Positions 1 through 8,230 are shown, counted from the first letter of the stretch. The stretch: DNA of 12,783 bases from an uncultured Fusobacterium sp. (GCA_900543175.1 UQQO01000059.1:1-12783), one strand, 5' to 3'. Program-made: numbers and translations. Notes: generated by a model from the sequence alone, not told the origin.

Positions 1-191
1 GGATTTCTACCAGTTCTAGCAGCTCTTTCAGCAACTTCAAATTTTCCAAATCCTAGGAAAGTAACTTCTTCTCCTTTTACTAATGCTTCTTCTAACACAG
101 CTAGGAATGCAGCAGCTTTTCTTTCAGCATCAGCTTTAGTTGCAAATTCTCCCTTTTCAAAATATAAATCAACAAATTCTTTTTTAGTCAT
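1..191 (-). CDS. HU-family nucleoid DNA-binding protein (5' part, cut by window edge)
   Basis: The reverse strand from an ATG at 189-191 translates to about 63 residues beginning MTKKEFVDLYFEKGEF and reaching GFGKFEVAERAARTGRN. The last two bases (CC) already dictate Pro, so the window ends at the Arg-Asn-Pro tip of the DNA-intercalating beta arm. The alpha-helical dimerisation half plus the GFGxF signature at about residues 47-51 identify the HU/IHF family; HU proteins of about 90 residues act as dimers that bend and compact DNA. The remaining 25-30 residues lie outside the window. The start is supported by a strong AAGGAGG (199-205) 7 nt upstream. It has its own promoter (225-253), so it is probably transcribed separately from the DMT permease gene before it. 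HU versus IHF-like paralogue cannot be settled from this fragment. Confidence 0.93.
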   Translation of the reverse strand, partial: MTKKEFVDLYFEKGEFATKADAERKAAAFLAVLEEALVKGEEVTFLGFGKFEVAERAARTGRN

Positions 192-224
192 TTTAAAGCC
201 TCCTTAAAAATACACGTTATATCC

Positions 225-253
225 TTTATACCATAACTTTAAAAAATTTACAA
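225..253 (-). promoter_or_regulatory. Extended -10 promoter for the HU gene
   Basis: Read on the minus strand: -35 TTGTAA (248-253), 17-bp spacer, then TGgTATAAA, giving a -10 of TATAAA (225-230) preceded by an extended -10 TG. The predicted start is near 218, giving a leader of about 27 nt with the AAGGAGG site. The -35 shares three bases with the 3' arm of a putative terminator hairpin of the upstream operon. Confidence 0.7.
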
Positions 254-293
254 CGGATTTTACTAATATTTTAAAATTTTAATTATTCCGTTG
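241..293 (-). terminator. Possible weak terminator at the end of the polC/permease operon
   Basis: On the minus strand CAACGGA (287-293, inside the last permease codons) pairs with TCCGTTG (251-257), and TAAATTTTTT follows (241-250). The 29-nt loop is AT-rich and contains self-complementary TTAAAATTTTAA, so an inner stem may form. The loop is long and the GC content low for an intrinsic terminator, so this is tentative. Confidence 0.35.
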
Positions 294-1196
294 ACTTTGA
301 GTAATTTTATATATAGAAAATAGCATCACAATAGTGCTAATTACTTGAATTCCAGATAAAAATTTACCATTGAAAATAAAATCAAAAAGTATACTTGAAA
401 CTGGAAAACAAAGTTCACATATTGTTGCCACATTAGCTGGAATATATCTAAGCCCTTTATAGTAAAGAAGAATAGCTCCACTTCCACTTGTAAGCCCTAT
501 TACAATAAATATAAACCAATGGAAAGGTTGTGTAGTGTGAATATTTGCTAGAGTTCCACTGAAAATATTTATTACAAACATAATAAAAGTTGTAAAGCTA
601 TATCTCAAATATAGTGCAGTTCTAAAAGAGGCATTTTTTAGTATTCTCTTTCCAAAAACTGTTGCACTTCCAAAGGAAAAAGCAGCTAAAAGAGAGTATC
701 CACAAGCTAAAAGCATATTTCCATTGTATGCCATTTGAGGAGTGTTAAATTCAAATGTAAGAAAATACCCTCCAATTAAAGCTAAGATAGCCCAAAAAAC
801 AAATTGTTTTGTAATCTTTTCTTTTAAAACTATCCAAGCAAGAATTACAGCAAATACAGGTTGTAGTTTTTGAAGAAGTGTAACTACTGTCAGATGATCA
901 AAGTTTACTAAAAATAGAGCTTTTACTATTGAAAGAGTTCCTAAACTCCCTCCAAATAGTGCCACTAAAAAGAAGTAAGTCAAATCTTTTCCATCTAATT
1001 TCTTTATATTTTTTAACTCTTCCCTTCCAAAAAGTAGAGTCATTCCCACAAAGGGAAGTAGATGCACCATAAATACTACATAAGGTACACTTAATTTAAA
1101 AAGGTTTGGAGTTAAGACAATAGAGTCAAATCCCCACAAAGTCGCAGCAAGACATACTAGAAGAGCTCCCATTGTCTCTTTTTTCTCAGTTAACAT
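279..1196 (-). CDS. EamA/DMT-superfamily transporter
   Basis: This is a 305-residue, highly hydrophobic protein with about ten predicted membrane helices arranged as two EamA-like halves (roughly residues 8-150 and 160-300), typical of drug/metabolite transporters in the inner membrane. The helix 1 start (GALLVCLAATLWGFDSIV) and the sequence LQKLQPVFAVILAWIVLKEKI near residues 108-128 match the conserved end of the first EamA repeat. A GSATVFGKRI stretch begins the second half. The substrate cannot be read from sequence; relatives export amino acids, nucleotides or metabolites. The ATG at 1194-1196 has a TAGGAGGA site (1201-1208) that contains the polC stop codon, so the two genes are cotranscribed and probably translationally coupled. 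There is no obvious functional link to PolC. The family call is firm; no gene symbol is justified. Confidence 0.88.
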   Translation of the reverse strand: MLTEKKETMGALLVCLAATLWGFDSIVLTPNLFKLSVPYVVFMVHLLPFVGMTLLFGREELKNIKKLDGKDLTYFFLVALFGGSLGTLSIVKALFLVNFDHLTVVTLLQKLQPVFAVILAWIVLKEKITKQFVFWAILALIGGYFLTFEFNTPQMAYNGNMLLACGYSLLAAFSFGSATVFGKRILKNASFRTALYLRYSFTTFIMFVINIFSGTLANIHTTQPFHWFIFIVIGLTSGSGAILLYYKGLRYIPANVATICELCFPVSSILFDFIFNGKFLSGIQVISTIVMLFSIYKITQSQRNN

Positions 1197-1205
1197 TTTT
1201 TCCTC

Positions 1206-4200
1206 CTAAAACAATGAGATCTGATTTGTCTCACTTAAAGAATCCACTGCATTTATAGATTTTAATTTTTCTACTATTGTTTGAGATACTTTAGTTCTTC
1301 TTTTCAGATCCTCATAAGATAAAAATTTATCTAATTCTCTCTCTTTTAAAATATTATCAATTACAGCTCCTCCAAGTCCGCTAAGTCCAATCAATGGTAT
1401 TCTTATCTTACCATCTTCAATTGTAAACTTAGTTCCCCCTGATTTGTAAATATCAATAGGTAGGAATTGGAATCCCCTTGCATACATCTCAACTATAATC
1501 TCACAAATAGCCATTTCAGCTTTTTTCTTAACATCTAACTTAGGCTCTTTAGAAAGTACTTCAAGATGATTTTTAGCACTTTCAGGATTTCCCATAATAT
1601 CAAAATCAAAGTCCTCAGCCTTTCTTGAAAGATACGCAGCATAGAAAGCAAGTGGATAGTGAACTTTAAAGTAAGCTATTCTCATTGCCATCATAACATA
1701 AGCAACAGCATGTCCCTTAGGGAACATATATTTTATTCTTCTACATGATTCTATATACCATTCAGCAACATTATGCTCCTTCATAAGATCAGAGAACTTC
1801 TTCCAACCTTCAGGATCTTTTGATGGTTTTCCTTTTCTTACAAACTCCATTATTTTAAATGCAGTTCCCTTTTCAATACCTTGGTCAATCAAATAGTTCA
1901 TAATGTCATCACGTACTGTAATAACTTGTGACAGAGTTGCTTTCTTCTGTCTAATAAACTCTTGAGCGTTGTTTAACCATACATCTGTACCATGTGAAAG
2001 TCCTGAAATTCTTACAAGTTCAGCAAATGTTTTTGGCATTGTATCAATTAACATCTGTCTAACAAATGGTGTTCCAAACTCTGGCACTCCAAAAGTTCCT
2101 ACAACTGAATTTATATCTTCAGGAGTTATTCCCAATGATTCAGTACTAGAGAATATTTTCAAAGTTTCAGGGTCAGCAATAGGTATAGAGTAGATATCTA
2201 CCCCTGTATACTCTTGTAGCATCTTTATTGTAGTAGGGTCGTCATGTCCAAGTATATCAAGTTTTACAAGCTGTTCGTCCATAACGTGATAATCAAAGTG
2301 AGTTGTAATAGAATCATTTGTTATATCATTTGCAGGTTTTTGCACAGGGCAAAACTCATATATATTGTGGTCACGAGGTACAACAACCATTCCCCCTGGA
2401 TGCTGTCCAGTAGTTTTCTTTGCTCCCTCAACTTTTTTAGCCAATCTTATAATCTCAGCTCTATTATTCTTTAACTCATGATCTTCAAAATATTTTTTTA
2501 CATAACCTTCGGCGTTTTTCTCTGCTAAAGTTGATATTGTTCCAGCTTTAAATACATTCTCTTTACCGAAAAGTTGCTCACAATATCTGTGAATTTCTGA
2601 TTGATACTCTCCAGAAAAGTTAAGGTCAATATCAGGTACTTTCTCCCCATTAAACCCCATAAATACTTCAAATGGTATTGAGTATCCATCACGTTTATAC
2701 GGTTGTCCACACTTAGGACAGATCTTCTCAGGCAAGTCGATACCTACCCCTTCTCTCTCTATAAACTCTGAATTTTTACACTCAGGGTTAGTACAGATAT
2801 AGTGAGGGTAAAGAGCATTAACCTCTGTAATTCCCATCATAAACGCAACTAAAGATGAACCTACCGATCCCCTCGAACCTACTAGATATCCACTATCTAG
2901 AGATTTTTTAACAAGTTTTTGTGCTGATAGATAAAGTACTGAGAATCCATTTCCTATAATTGCCCCTAACTCTCTCTCAAGTCTAGCTTTAACAATCTCT
3001 GGAAGTGGGTTACCATAGATACGATATGCTTTTTCATATGTCATCTCTTTAACTATATTCTCTGCATTATCAATTTTAGGTGGATAGAAACCATCAGGGA
3101 CTGGCTTAATTACCTCAACCATATCAGCTATAGCATTGGTATTTTTAACAACTATCTCATTGGCTACCTCTTCTCCTAAGTAACTAAACTCATCTAGCAG
3201 TTCATCAGTAGTTCTAAAGTAAAATTTATTATCTGTTTTATATTGATTTTCTCTAAATACATTTCCACTACCATAAAGAAGAATACTTCTTATTTTATAA
3301 TCTTCCTCATTATTATAGTGGACATTTGAACTAGCAGTTACTAATTTTCCTCTCTCTTTAGCAAGATTGTAGAAATATCTATTCATATCCTCAATTTGCT
3401 CAAAAGATGAGATTGTTCCTGTTCCATCTTCTTCATAAAGTTCAGCATAGGTAGCTCTAGGTAAAAGTTCTATATAGTCATAGAAATCTATATTTTTCTC
3501 TACATTTTCAAGATCATATCTCATATAGTATTCAGCTAATTCACCATCATTAGAAAAATGGCTAGTTAAAGAACTTCCAACTATTAATCCATCTCTTAAT
3601 TTATCTACACGACTTTTAAGAACTCTTGGCTTTTTACTTCCATAATAATCAATATGAGCTTCTGAAACCAATCTATATAGATTTTGTAATCCAGTTAAAT
3701 TCTTAGCAATTACCATAATATTTCTAGTAGCTTGTTTTTGAATATTTAAAGGGAAAGCTCCATTCATATTTTCAACATTAACTACTCCATTTTCAATATA
3801 TTTCTCTAAAAACATAATGAAAAGTTTAGCTGTTGATTGAGCATCATCAATAGCTCTATGGTGATTTTCAAGGGAAAGTTTAAAAGTTTTGTTTAATCTA
3901 TCAAGATTATAACCTTTTAAATCTGGATATAGATCTCTTGCCATTTGCAAAGTATCTATTATAGATGGTTTATAATCTATTCCCATATATTTTTTGGCAT
4001 CTCTTCTAATAAATCCCATATCAAAAGCTGAATTGTGAGCTACCATTACAGCATCTTTAGTAAACTCTAAAAATTTAGGTAACACATCTTCAATAGTAGG
4101 AGCATTGTCCACCATATCTTGAGTTATATGAGTTAATTCTGATATTTTCTTAGGTATAATTTTATTAGGATTAACAAAAGAACTAAATGTATCAACAATT

Positions 4201-5549
4201 CTAGTTCCCTTTAGTTTAATAGCACCTATCTCAATAATCTCATTTTTGTGACTATTAAGCCCAAATGTTTCTAAGTCGAAAACAACAAAGGTAGTATCTT
4301 CAATAGCACCAGTTTTACAATCTCTTACCATAGGCAAAGTATCATCAACCATATACATTTCACAACCGAGAATAGCTTTAAAATCCTTTCCTTTAGCTGC
4401 TTTATATGCAAATGGGAAAGCATGAACAACAGAGTAATCTGTGATAGCCATAGCCTTATGTCCATAAGAGATAGCACGCTTTATAAGATCTCCTATATCT
4501 TCAACTCCCACCATTTCACTCATCTTACTGTGAGTGTGAAGTTCTACCATCTTAACTTCTGCCTTGTCCTCTTTTTTAGCTTTTGTTTTCTCTAGCTTAT
4601 TGATAGAGTTTATCATTATAACCTCTTCATTGTCAGAGTATCTATCAATTTGCTTTTTACCACTAATCTTTATAAAATCTCCAACAGATACTTCCACAGA
4701 TTTATCCTTATCACAGAAAACCTTTGAAGTTAGAGAAGTAACCTCATCAGTTAATCTTATTGTAAGTAGTATTTTTTCATTTCTAATATCTCTACTTTCA
4801 ATAGAGAATACCTCTCCTTCAACTACACATAATTCATCTTCATAAAGCTCAAAAAACTCAGTTAAAGAGATACTATTTCCCTTGATCTCCTTCGTTTTAT
4901 TACTAGAGTAACTTTGTCTTTGGAAACCACCTTGTTTAACATAGATCTCATTTGATTTTTGTGGCTTATTAGCAGCAGTAGCTCTATTTTCAGAGTCTAT
5001 CTTAGCTGATAGAGTTATCATCTCTTTCTGCTTTTGAGCCTCAACCTCTGTAAGCTCCTTTGAAAAATCCCCATGAATAAATTTAACTTTAAAATTATAT
5101 ATTCCATAGTTCTCTAAAATCTTCTCAAGCTTCTCATCTATTTTAGTTTGAAGTAGGATCTCAATAGAGGTTTTATCATTTAACTCAATATCAATAACAG
5201 TTTCCTCTATTCTTATTCTGTAAAAATAAAGAAAGGATTTGGAAATAGCATTTCTAGCTTTTAATCTAATTATAGCCTTTTCTACTATTGTCACAAGCTC
5301 CTCTCTCATAATCTCACTCTTTGTATATTCTACTTTAAAGTCAACCTCAAGCTCTTTTCCAAAATTCTTTTTGATATTTTCATAAATTATATCCAGTTCT
5401 TTGAGATCTTTGACACTGGGAACAGAACACATAAATTTCATCTTCTTGTTTCTTTCATAAAAAACAATCTCATTAATACTTACATTTTCTATTCCCATTT
5501 GTCTGAAAATACCATCTTGAGGTTTGATCCTTATCTCATTTCTACTCAT
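1206..5549 (-). CDS. polC: DNA polymerase III alpha subunit, PolC type (Gram-positive type, with proofreading exonuclease)
   Basis: This 1447-residue protein has the full PolC architecture and usual length. In order: an N-terminal region; an OB fold (about 240-315); the first PHP half (about 335-410, HTHSKMSEMVGV at 338-349); an inserted DEDDh 3'-5' exonuclease (about 420-580) with D425/E427 in FDLETFG, D510 in HNSAFD, and H564/D569 in HHRAIDDA; then the second PHP half. The polymerase core carries GSRGSVGSS (891-899), a four-cysteine zinc site (C919, C924, C944, C947), catalytic D973/D975 in VPDIDLNFSG, GQHPGG (1048-1053) and D1098. It is the replicative chromosomal polymerase with proofreading in the cytoplasmic replisome. 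The ATG at 5547-5549 has GGAGGG just upstream. It is 25 bp after the SPOUT methyltransferase gene and overlaps the RBS of the permease gene downstream. Residue 372 is Tyr in TDY, where Firmicute PolC usually has TDH. Confidence 0.98.
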   Translation of the reverse strand: MSRNEIRIKPQDGIFRQMGIENVSINEIVFYERNKKMKFMCSVPSVKDLKELDIIYENIKKNFGKELEVDFKVEYTKSEIMREELVTIVEKAIIRLKARNAISKSFLYFYRIRIEETVIDIELNDKTSIEILLQTKIDEKLEKILENYGIYNFKVKFIHGDFSKELTEVEAQKQKEMITLSAKIDSENRATAANKPQKSNEIYVKQGGFQRQSYSSNKTKEIKGNSISLTEFFELYEDELCVVEGEVFSIESRDIRNEKILLTIRLTDEVTSLTSKVFCDKDKSVEVSVGDFIKISGKKQIDRYSDNEEVIMINSINKLEKTKAKKEDKAEVKMVELHTHSKMSEMVGVEDIGDLIKRAISYGHKAMAITDYSVVHAFPFAYKAAKGKDFKAILGCEMYMVDDTLPMVRDCKTGAIEDTTFVVFDLETFGLNSHKNEIIEIGAIKLKGTRIVDTFSSFVNPNKIIPKKISELTHITQDMVDNAPTIEDVLPKFLEFTKDAVMVAHNSAFDMGFIRRDAKKYMGIDYKPSIIDTLQMARDLYPDLKGYNLDRLNKTFKLSLENHHRAIDDAQSTAKLFIMFLEKYIENGVVNVENMNGAFPLNIQKQATRNIMVIAKNLTGLQNLYRLVSEAHIDYYGSKKPRVLKSRVDKLRDGLIVGSSLTSHFSNDGELAEYYMRYDLENVEKNIDFYDYIELLPRATYAELYEEDGTGTISSFEQIEDMNRYFYNLAKERGKLVTASSNVHYNNEEDYKIRSILLYGSGNVFRENQYKTDNKFYFRTTDELLDEFSYLGEEVANEIVVKNTNAIADMVEVIKPVPDGFYPPKIDNAENIVKEMTYEKAYRIYGNPLPEIVKARLERELGAIIGNGFSVLYLSAQKLVKKSLDSGYLVGSRGSVGSSLVAFMMGITEVNALYPHYICTNPECKNSEFIEREGVGIDLPEKICPKCGQPYKRDGYSIPFEVFMGFNGEKVPDIDLNFSGEYQSEIHRYCEQLFGKENVFKAGTISTLAEKNAEGYVKKYFEDHELKNNRAEIIRLAKKVEGAKKTTGQHPGGMVVVPRDHNIYEFCPVQKPANDITNDSITTHFDYHVMDEQLVKLDILGHDDPTTIKMLQEYTGVDIYSIPIADPETLKIFSSTESLGITPEDINSVVGTFGVPEFGTPFVRQMLIDTMPKTFAELVRISGLSHGTDVWLNNAQEFIRQKKATLSQVITVRDDIMNYLIDQGIEKGTAFKIMEFVRKGKPSKDPEGWKKFSDLMKEHNVAEWYIESCRRIKYMFPKGHAVAYVMMAMRIAYFKVHYPLAFYAAYLSRKAEDFDFDIMGNPESAKNHLEVLSKEPKLDVKKKAEMAICEIIVEMYARGFQFLPIDIYKSGGTKFTIEDGKIRIPLIGLSGLGGAVIDNILKERELDKFLSYEDLKRRTKVSQTIVEKLKSINAVDSLSETNQISLF

Positions 5550-5574
5550 TTTCCCTCCAGAACTGTATTTTTAA

Positions 5575-6138
5575 TTATCTCTCTCCTAAAAGTCTATCAA
5601 GTATAATTGCCACAGCAGCTCTTACAGAAAGATGATTATATTTTGTATTTCCTCTAATTGGCTCAAGAATATAGTTTGACATGTCCATTACTTCATCTGT
5701 AAGCCCCCAACCAGTACCAAATAATAATAAGTATGGTTTGTCATCTTCAAATATCATATCTGACATTGTTTTATAGCTTACAGTATTAGGGAATATTCTT
5801 GCTGAAGTTGTGATGATAACTGGTTTTTGCCCCTCTCTCTCTTCAATCTCTTCAATTACCTTTTCAATACTGTCCATAACTCTAGTTATAGCAAAGGCAT
5901 TTTCTCTATCCTTGTTAAATTGTCCCCCTGTACCCTCTTGCCAGTAACCTATGATTCTCTCTGTAAGCATTTTTTGTGCATCTACTGGAACAATTAAACG
6001 GTATCCTTTTACATCATAAGTTCTACAACTTCTTGAAATATCGTGGATATCAAAGTTTGTAACAGAAGTACATACAACATCATTATTTTTATTGTAAACA
6101 GGATAGTGAACTAATCCTAAGTATATTTTATCTCTCAT
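5575..6138 (-). CDS. SPOUT-fold SAM-dependent RNA methyltransferase (PF09936-like, Thermotoga TM1570 type)
   Basis: This 187-residue protein starts MRDKIYLGLVHYPVYNK, the characteristic opening of the small SPOUT methyltransferase family represented by Thermotoga maritima TM1570. The knot/SAM-binding C-terminal half is visible: VIITTSAR (about 107-114), LLLFGTGWGL (137-146) and LEPIRGNTKYNHLSVRA (158-174). In SPOUT enzymes these loops form the trefoil knot that holds S-adenosylmethionine. The RNA target is not known from sequence. In Thermotoga the homologue sits directly after trmD, and some Deltaproteobacteria fuse it to TrmD; here it is in the same cluster, one gene further on, suggesting a tRNA or rRNA role. 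The RBS is modest (AAGGG at 6149-6153, about 10 nt from the ATG). It lies 23 bp from the hexapeptide-protein gene and 25 bp from polC. Confidence 0.85.
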   Translation of the reverse strand: MRDKIYLGLVHYPVYNKNNDVVCTSVTNFDIHDISRSCRTYDVKGYRLIVPVDAQKMLTERIIGYWQEGTGGQFNKDRENAFAITRVMDSIEKVIEEIEEREGQKPVIITTSARIFPNTVSYKTMSDMIFEDDKPYLLLFGTGWGLTDEVMDMSNYILEPIRGNTKYNHLSVRAAVAIILDRLLGER

Positions 6139-6161
6139 TTTATATAATCCCTTCTTTAAAT

Positions 6162-6695
6162 TTATTTTTCGTCTAATTCAATCTCTTCTAATTGATTTTT
6201 AAATCTATCTATCTTTGCAAGGTAAACTCCACTTGCATATTTTAAATACTCCCAATGTTTTTCAGAAAGTTTCTTTATAACCCTAGCTGGAGAACCTGCT
6301 ATAAGATCCCCTTCCTCTGCTTTCAATTTACTATTTACCACAGAACCAGCAGATACGATACAGTTTTTAGGAATAACACTTCCATTTAAAATAATACTTC
6401 CCATTCCAATTATTGAGTTATCCCCTACTGTGCAACCATGCACAACACAGTTATGCCCAATAGTAACTCTCTCTCCTATTGTTGTGGGAAAATCTGTATC
6501 TCCATGTAAAGTTGAATTATCTTGAACATTTGAGCCATTACCAATTTTAATTAAGCTCATATCTCCTCTTAAAACAGCAGAAAACCAAATTGATACATTC
6601 TCACCTGTCTCAACTTTTCCAATTACACTTGCATTTTCAGCGATATAGTTATTTTTTCCAATTTTTGGGATATATTCTCCAAGTTTATAGATCAT
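6162..6695 (-). CDS. Gamma-carbonic-anhydrase-like hexapeptide-repeat protein (YrdA/PaaY type)
   Basis: This 177-residue protein has the imperfect hexapeptide pattern of a left-handed beta helix (for example IAENASVIGKVETGENVSI and IGMGSIILNGSVIPKN) followed by a C-terminal helix. The three histidines that bind metal in gamma carbonic anhydrases are present: H64 (STLHGD), H81 (IGHN) and H86 (VVHGC). NVSIWFSAVLRGD near residues 33-45 is also a family signature. Such proteins form trimers with metal at the subunit interface. Bacterial members may hydrate CO2, act on CoA thioesters, or have no proven activity, so the exact reaction is open. Its ATG (6693-6695) overlaps the trmD stop by one base (TAATG), with AAAGGAGAG upstream, implying translational coupling. 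It is not a usual member of trmD clusters. Confidence 0.88.
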   Translation of the reverse strand: MIYKLGEYIPKIGKNNYIAENASVIGKVETGENVSIWFSAVLRGDMSLIKIGNGSNVQDNSTLHGDTDFPTTIGERVTIGHNCVVHGCTVGDNSIIGMGSIILNGSVIPKNCIVSAGSVVNSKLKAEEGDLIAGSPARVIKKLSEKHWEYLKYASGVYLAKIDRFKNQLEEIELDEK

Positions 6696-7423
6696 TATTT
6701 ACTCTCCTTTTTTAACTCCTCTTTTATCTCGTTTAAAAGTTTTTTCTCTAACTTATCAAACTCTCTCCCCTTTAAAAGATCTGGTCTTCTCAAATAAGTT
6801 CTCTTTAAGCTCTCTTTTTTTCTCCAAATTTCTATATTTTTATGGTGTCCAGACAATAAAACCTCTGGCACTTTCATACCCTCATACTCTTCAGGTCTTG
6901 TGTAGTTTGGATAATCTAAAAGTCCATTAAAAAAAGAGTCATTCTCATAAGATTCCTGTTTAATAGCTCCAGGAACAAGTCTAGCAATACAATCTGTCAT
7001 AACCATTGCAGGTAACTCCCCACCAGTTAAAACAAAATCCCCAATAGATACTTCTAAATCAACTCTACTTTCCACTACTCTCTCATCAATTCCCTCATAG
7101 TGTCCAGCAATTATAGTGATCTCCTCCTCTTGAGAAAGTTCTATTGCCAACTTTTGATCAAATCTAACACCTTGAGGTGAAGTATATATAACTTTTCCTC
7201 CAAGTGTATTCAATGCTCTAATAAGTGGTTCTGGTTTCATAAGCATTCCTGCCCCACCACCAAAAACCTTGTCATCAGCTTGTTTATGCTTGTCATAACA
7301 AAAAGCTCTAATATTAATTACATTTATCTCTAAAAGATTTTTTTCCAAAGCTCTCTTTATTATGCTCTCTCCTGTAAATCCTCTGAACATCTCTGGAAAT
7401 AGAGTTAAAATATTTATTTTCAT
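6695..7423 (-). CDS. trmD: tRNA (guanine37-N1)-methyltransferase
   Basis: This 242-residue protein, normal length for TrmD, begins MKINILTLFPEMF. It contains GGGAGM (55-60), GHYEGIDERV (107-116), the knot segment SIGDFVLTGGELPAM (126-140) and LLDYPNYTRP, with the likely catalytic Asp at 170. TrmD is a SPOUT-fold dimer that methylates N1 of G37 beside the anticodon of tRNAs reading CNN/CGG-type codons, preventing +1 frameshifts. The ATG (7421-7423) is 3 nt after the rimM stop, and its RBS GAGGAG (7430-7435) is made by the two final glutamate codons of rimM, so the pair is tightly coupled. The rimM-trmD order is the widely conserved one; rplS, which often follows, is replaced here by the hexapeptide protein. 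Confidence 0.98.
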   Translation of the reverse strand: MKINILTLFPEMFRGFTGESIIKRALEKNLLEINVINIRAFCYDKHKQADDKVFGGGAGMLMKPEPLIRALNTLGGKVIYTSPQGVRFDQKLAIELSQEEEITIIAGHYEGIDERVVESRVDLEVSIGDFVLTGGELPAMVMTDCIARLVPGAIKQESYENDSFFNGLLDYPNYTRPEEYEGMKVPEVLLSGHHKNIEIWRKKESLKRTYLRRPDLLKGREFDKLEKKLLNEIKEELKKESK

Positions 7424-7426
7424 AAA

Positions 7427-7978
7427 TTACTCCTCATCTTCTATTCCATCATCTTGCTGATATTTTTTCCCTTTCATCTCTCTCATTCCATCAATAAGTT
7501 CAACATAGATAGTTCTTTTATCAAAATCTATCTTTTTAACAAACTCATCAATATCTGGAATCATAGCTTCACTTTTTTCATCTTCAACTACAAGAATATC
7601 ATGAGCAGCAGTTTCAAAAATATCAGTTACTCTTCCTATAGTTTCATTGTTTTTCATATCTACAACTTCCATATCCATAAGATCGTTTAATAGATATTCA
7701 TCTTCAGCTATTCCTAAAATATCTCTTCTAACTTTAATAAGTCCATTTTTTAACTTTCCAGCATCAGTTTTATTAGTTATCTCTTGAAATTCAACTGTCC
7801 ATTTATTTCCAACAAGAGGGCTTACACTTGTGATAGTAAGTATTTTTTGTTCCCCTTGAATATCAATAATAACTTTATTTCCAACTAAAATCTCAGCATC
7901 TGACACATTAGCTATAATTTTTACAGCTCCTTTAAGATGATGAGTTCCAGATATTTTACCAACTGTAAAAAGCTCCAT
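7427..7978 (-). CDS. rimM: Ribosome maturation factor RimM
   Basis: This 183-residue protein starts MELFTVGKISGTHHLKGAVKI, matching the RimM N-terminal motif (GKIxGxHGLKGxVK) of its beta-barrel domain. A C-terminal PRC-barrel follows at about residues 93-167 (EYLLNDLMDMEVVD through MIPDIDEFVKKID). RimM binds ribosomal protein S19 in the 30S head and assists 16S rRNA processing and 30S assembly. The ATG at 7976-7978 was chosen over an in-frame TTG one codon upstream because AGGAGG (7987-7992) lies 8 nt from the ATG but only 5 nt from the TTG. The khpA stop TAG (7991-7993) overlaps this RBS. It has an acidic C-terminal tail (DDGIEDEE) whose codons also supply the trmD RBS. Confidence 0.96.
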   Translation of the reverse strand: MELFTVGKISGTHHLKGAVKIIANVSDAEILVGNKVIIDIQGEQKILTITSVSPLVGNKWTVEFQEITNKTDAGKLKNGLIKVRRDILGIAEDEYLLNDLMDMEVVDMKNNETIGRVTDIFETAAHDILVVEDEKSEAMIPDIDEFVKKIDFDKRTIYVELIDGMREMKGKKYQQDDGIEDEE

Positions 7979-7990
7979 CAATCAATCCTC

Positions 7991-8230
7991 CTAGTCTAAA
8001 AATTCAACATTTACATTTAGTTTATCTTTAACTCCAGCAGCTTGCATAACTCCTCTAATTGCATTAGCTGTAAGTCCATTTTTACCGATTATTTTTCCCA
8101 TCTCTCCTTTAGCAACACTTACTTTAAAAGTGATAGTATCATCAATAGCATCATAATCTATCATTACAGCATCTTTAGTATCTACAAGCTCTTTTATAAT
8201 ATAGTTGATTAATTTTTCTAATTTTTCCAT
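7991..8230 (-). CDS. khpA: KH-domain RNA-binding protein KhpA
   Basis: This 79-residue protein is a single type II KH domain with the nucleic-acid-gripping GxxG loop in GEMGKIIGKNG (GKNG at 49-52). Length and motif match KhpA (YlqC), a small RNA-binding protein that in Firmicutes partners with KhpB/Jag and affects cell elongation and division. Its place directly before rimM-trmD is the conserved one. The start is set at the ATG 8228-8230 because GGAGG lies just 5' of it. An in-frame GTG four codons further upstream (8240-8242) would begin inside or before that RBS and is unlikely. It lies 18 bp downstream of the DUF4911-like gene; rpsP, which often precedes khpA, is absent. Confidence 0.93.
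   Translation of the reverse strand: MEKLEKLINYIIKELVDTKDAVMIDYDAIDDTITFKVSVAKGEMGKIIGKNGLTANAIRGVMQAAGVKDKLNVNVEFLD

Noticed and set aside
1969..4845. Open frames at 1969-2193, 2244-2474, 2525-2710 and 4564-4845 within polC
   Set aside because: All lie inside the well-supported polC frame, lack a convincing RBS and encode no recognisable protein.
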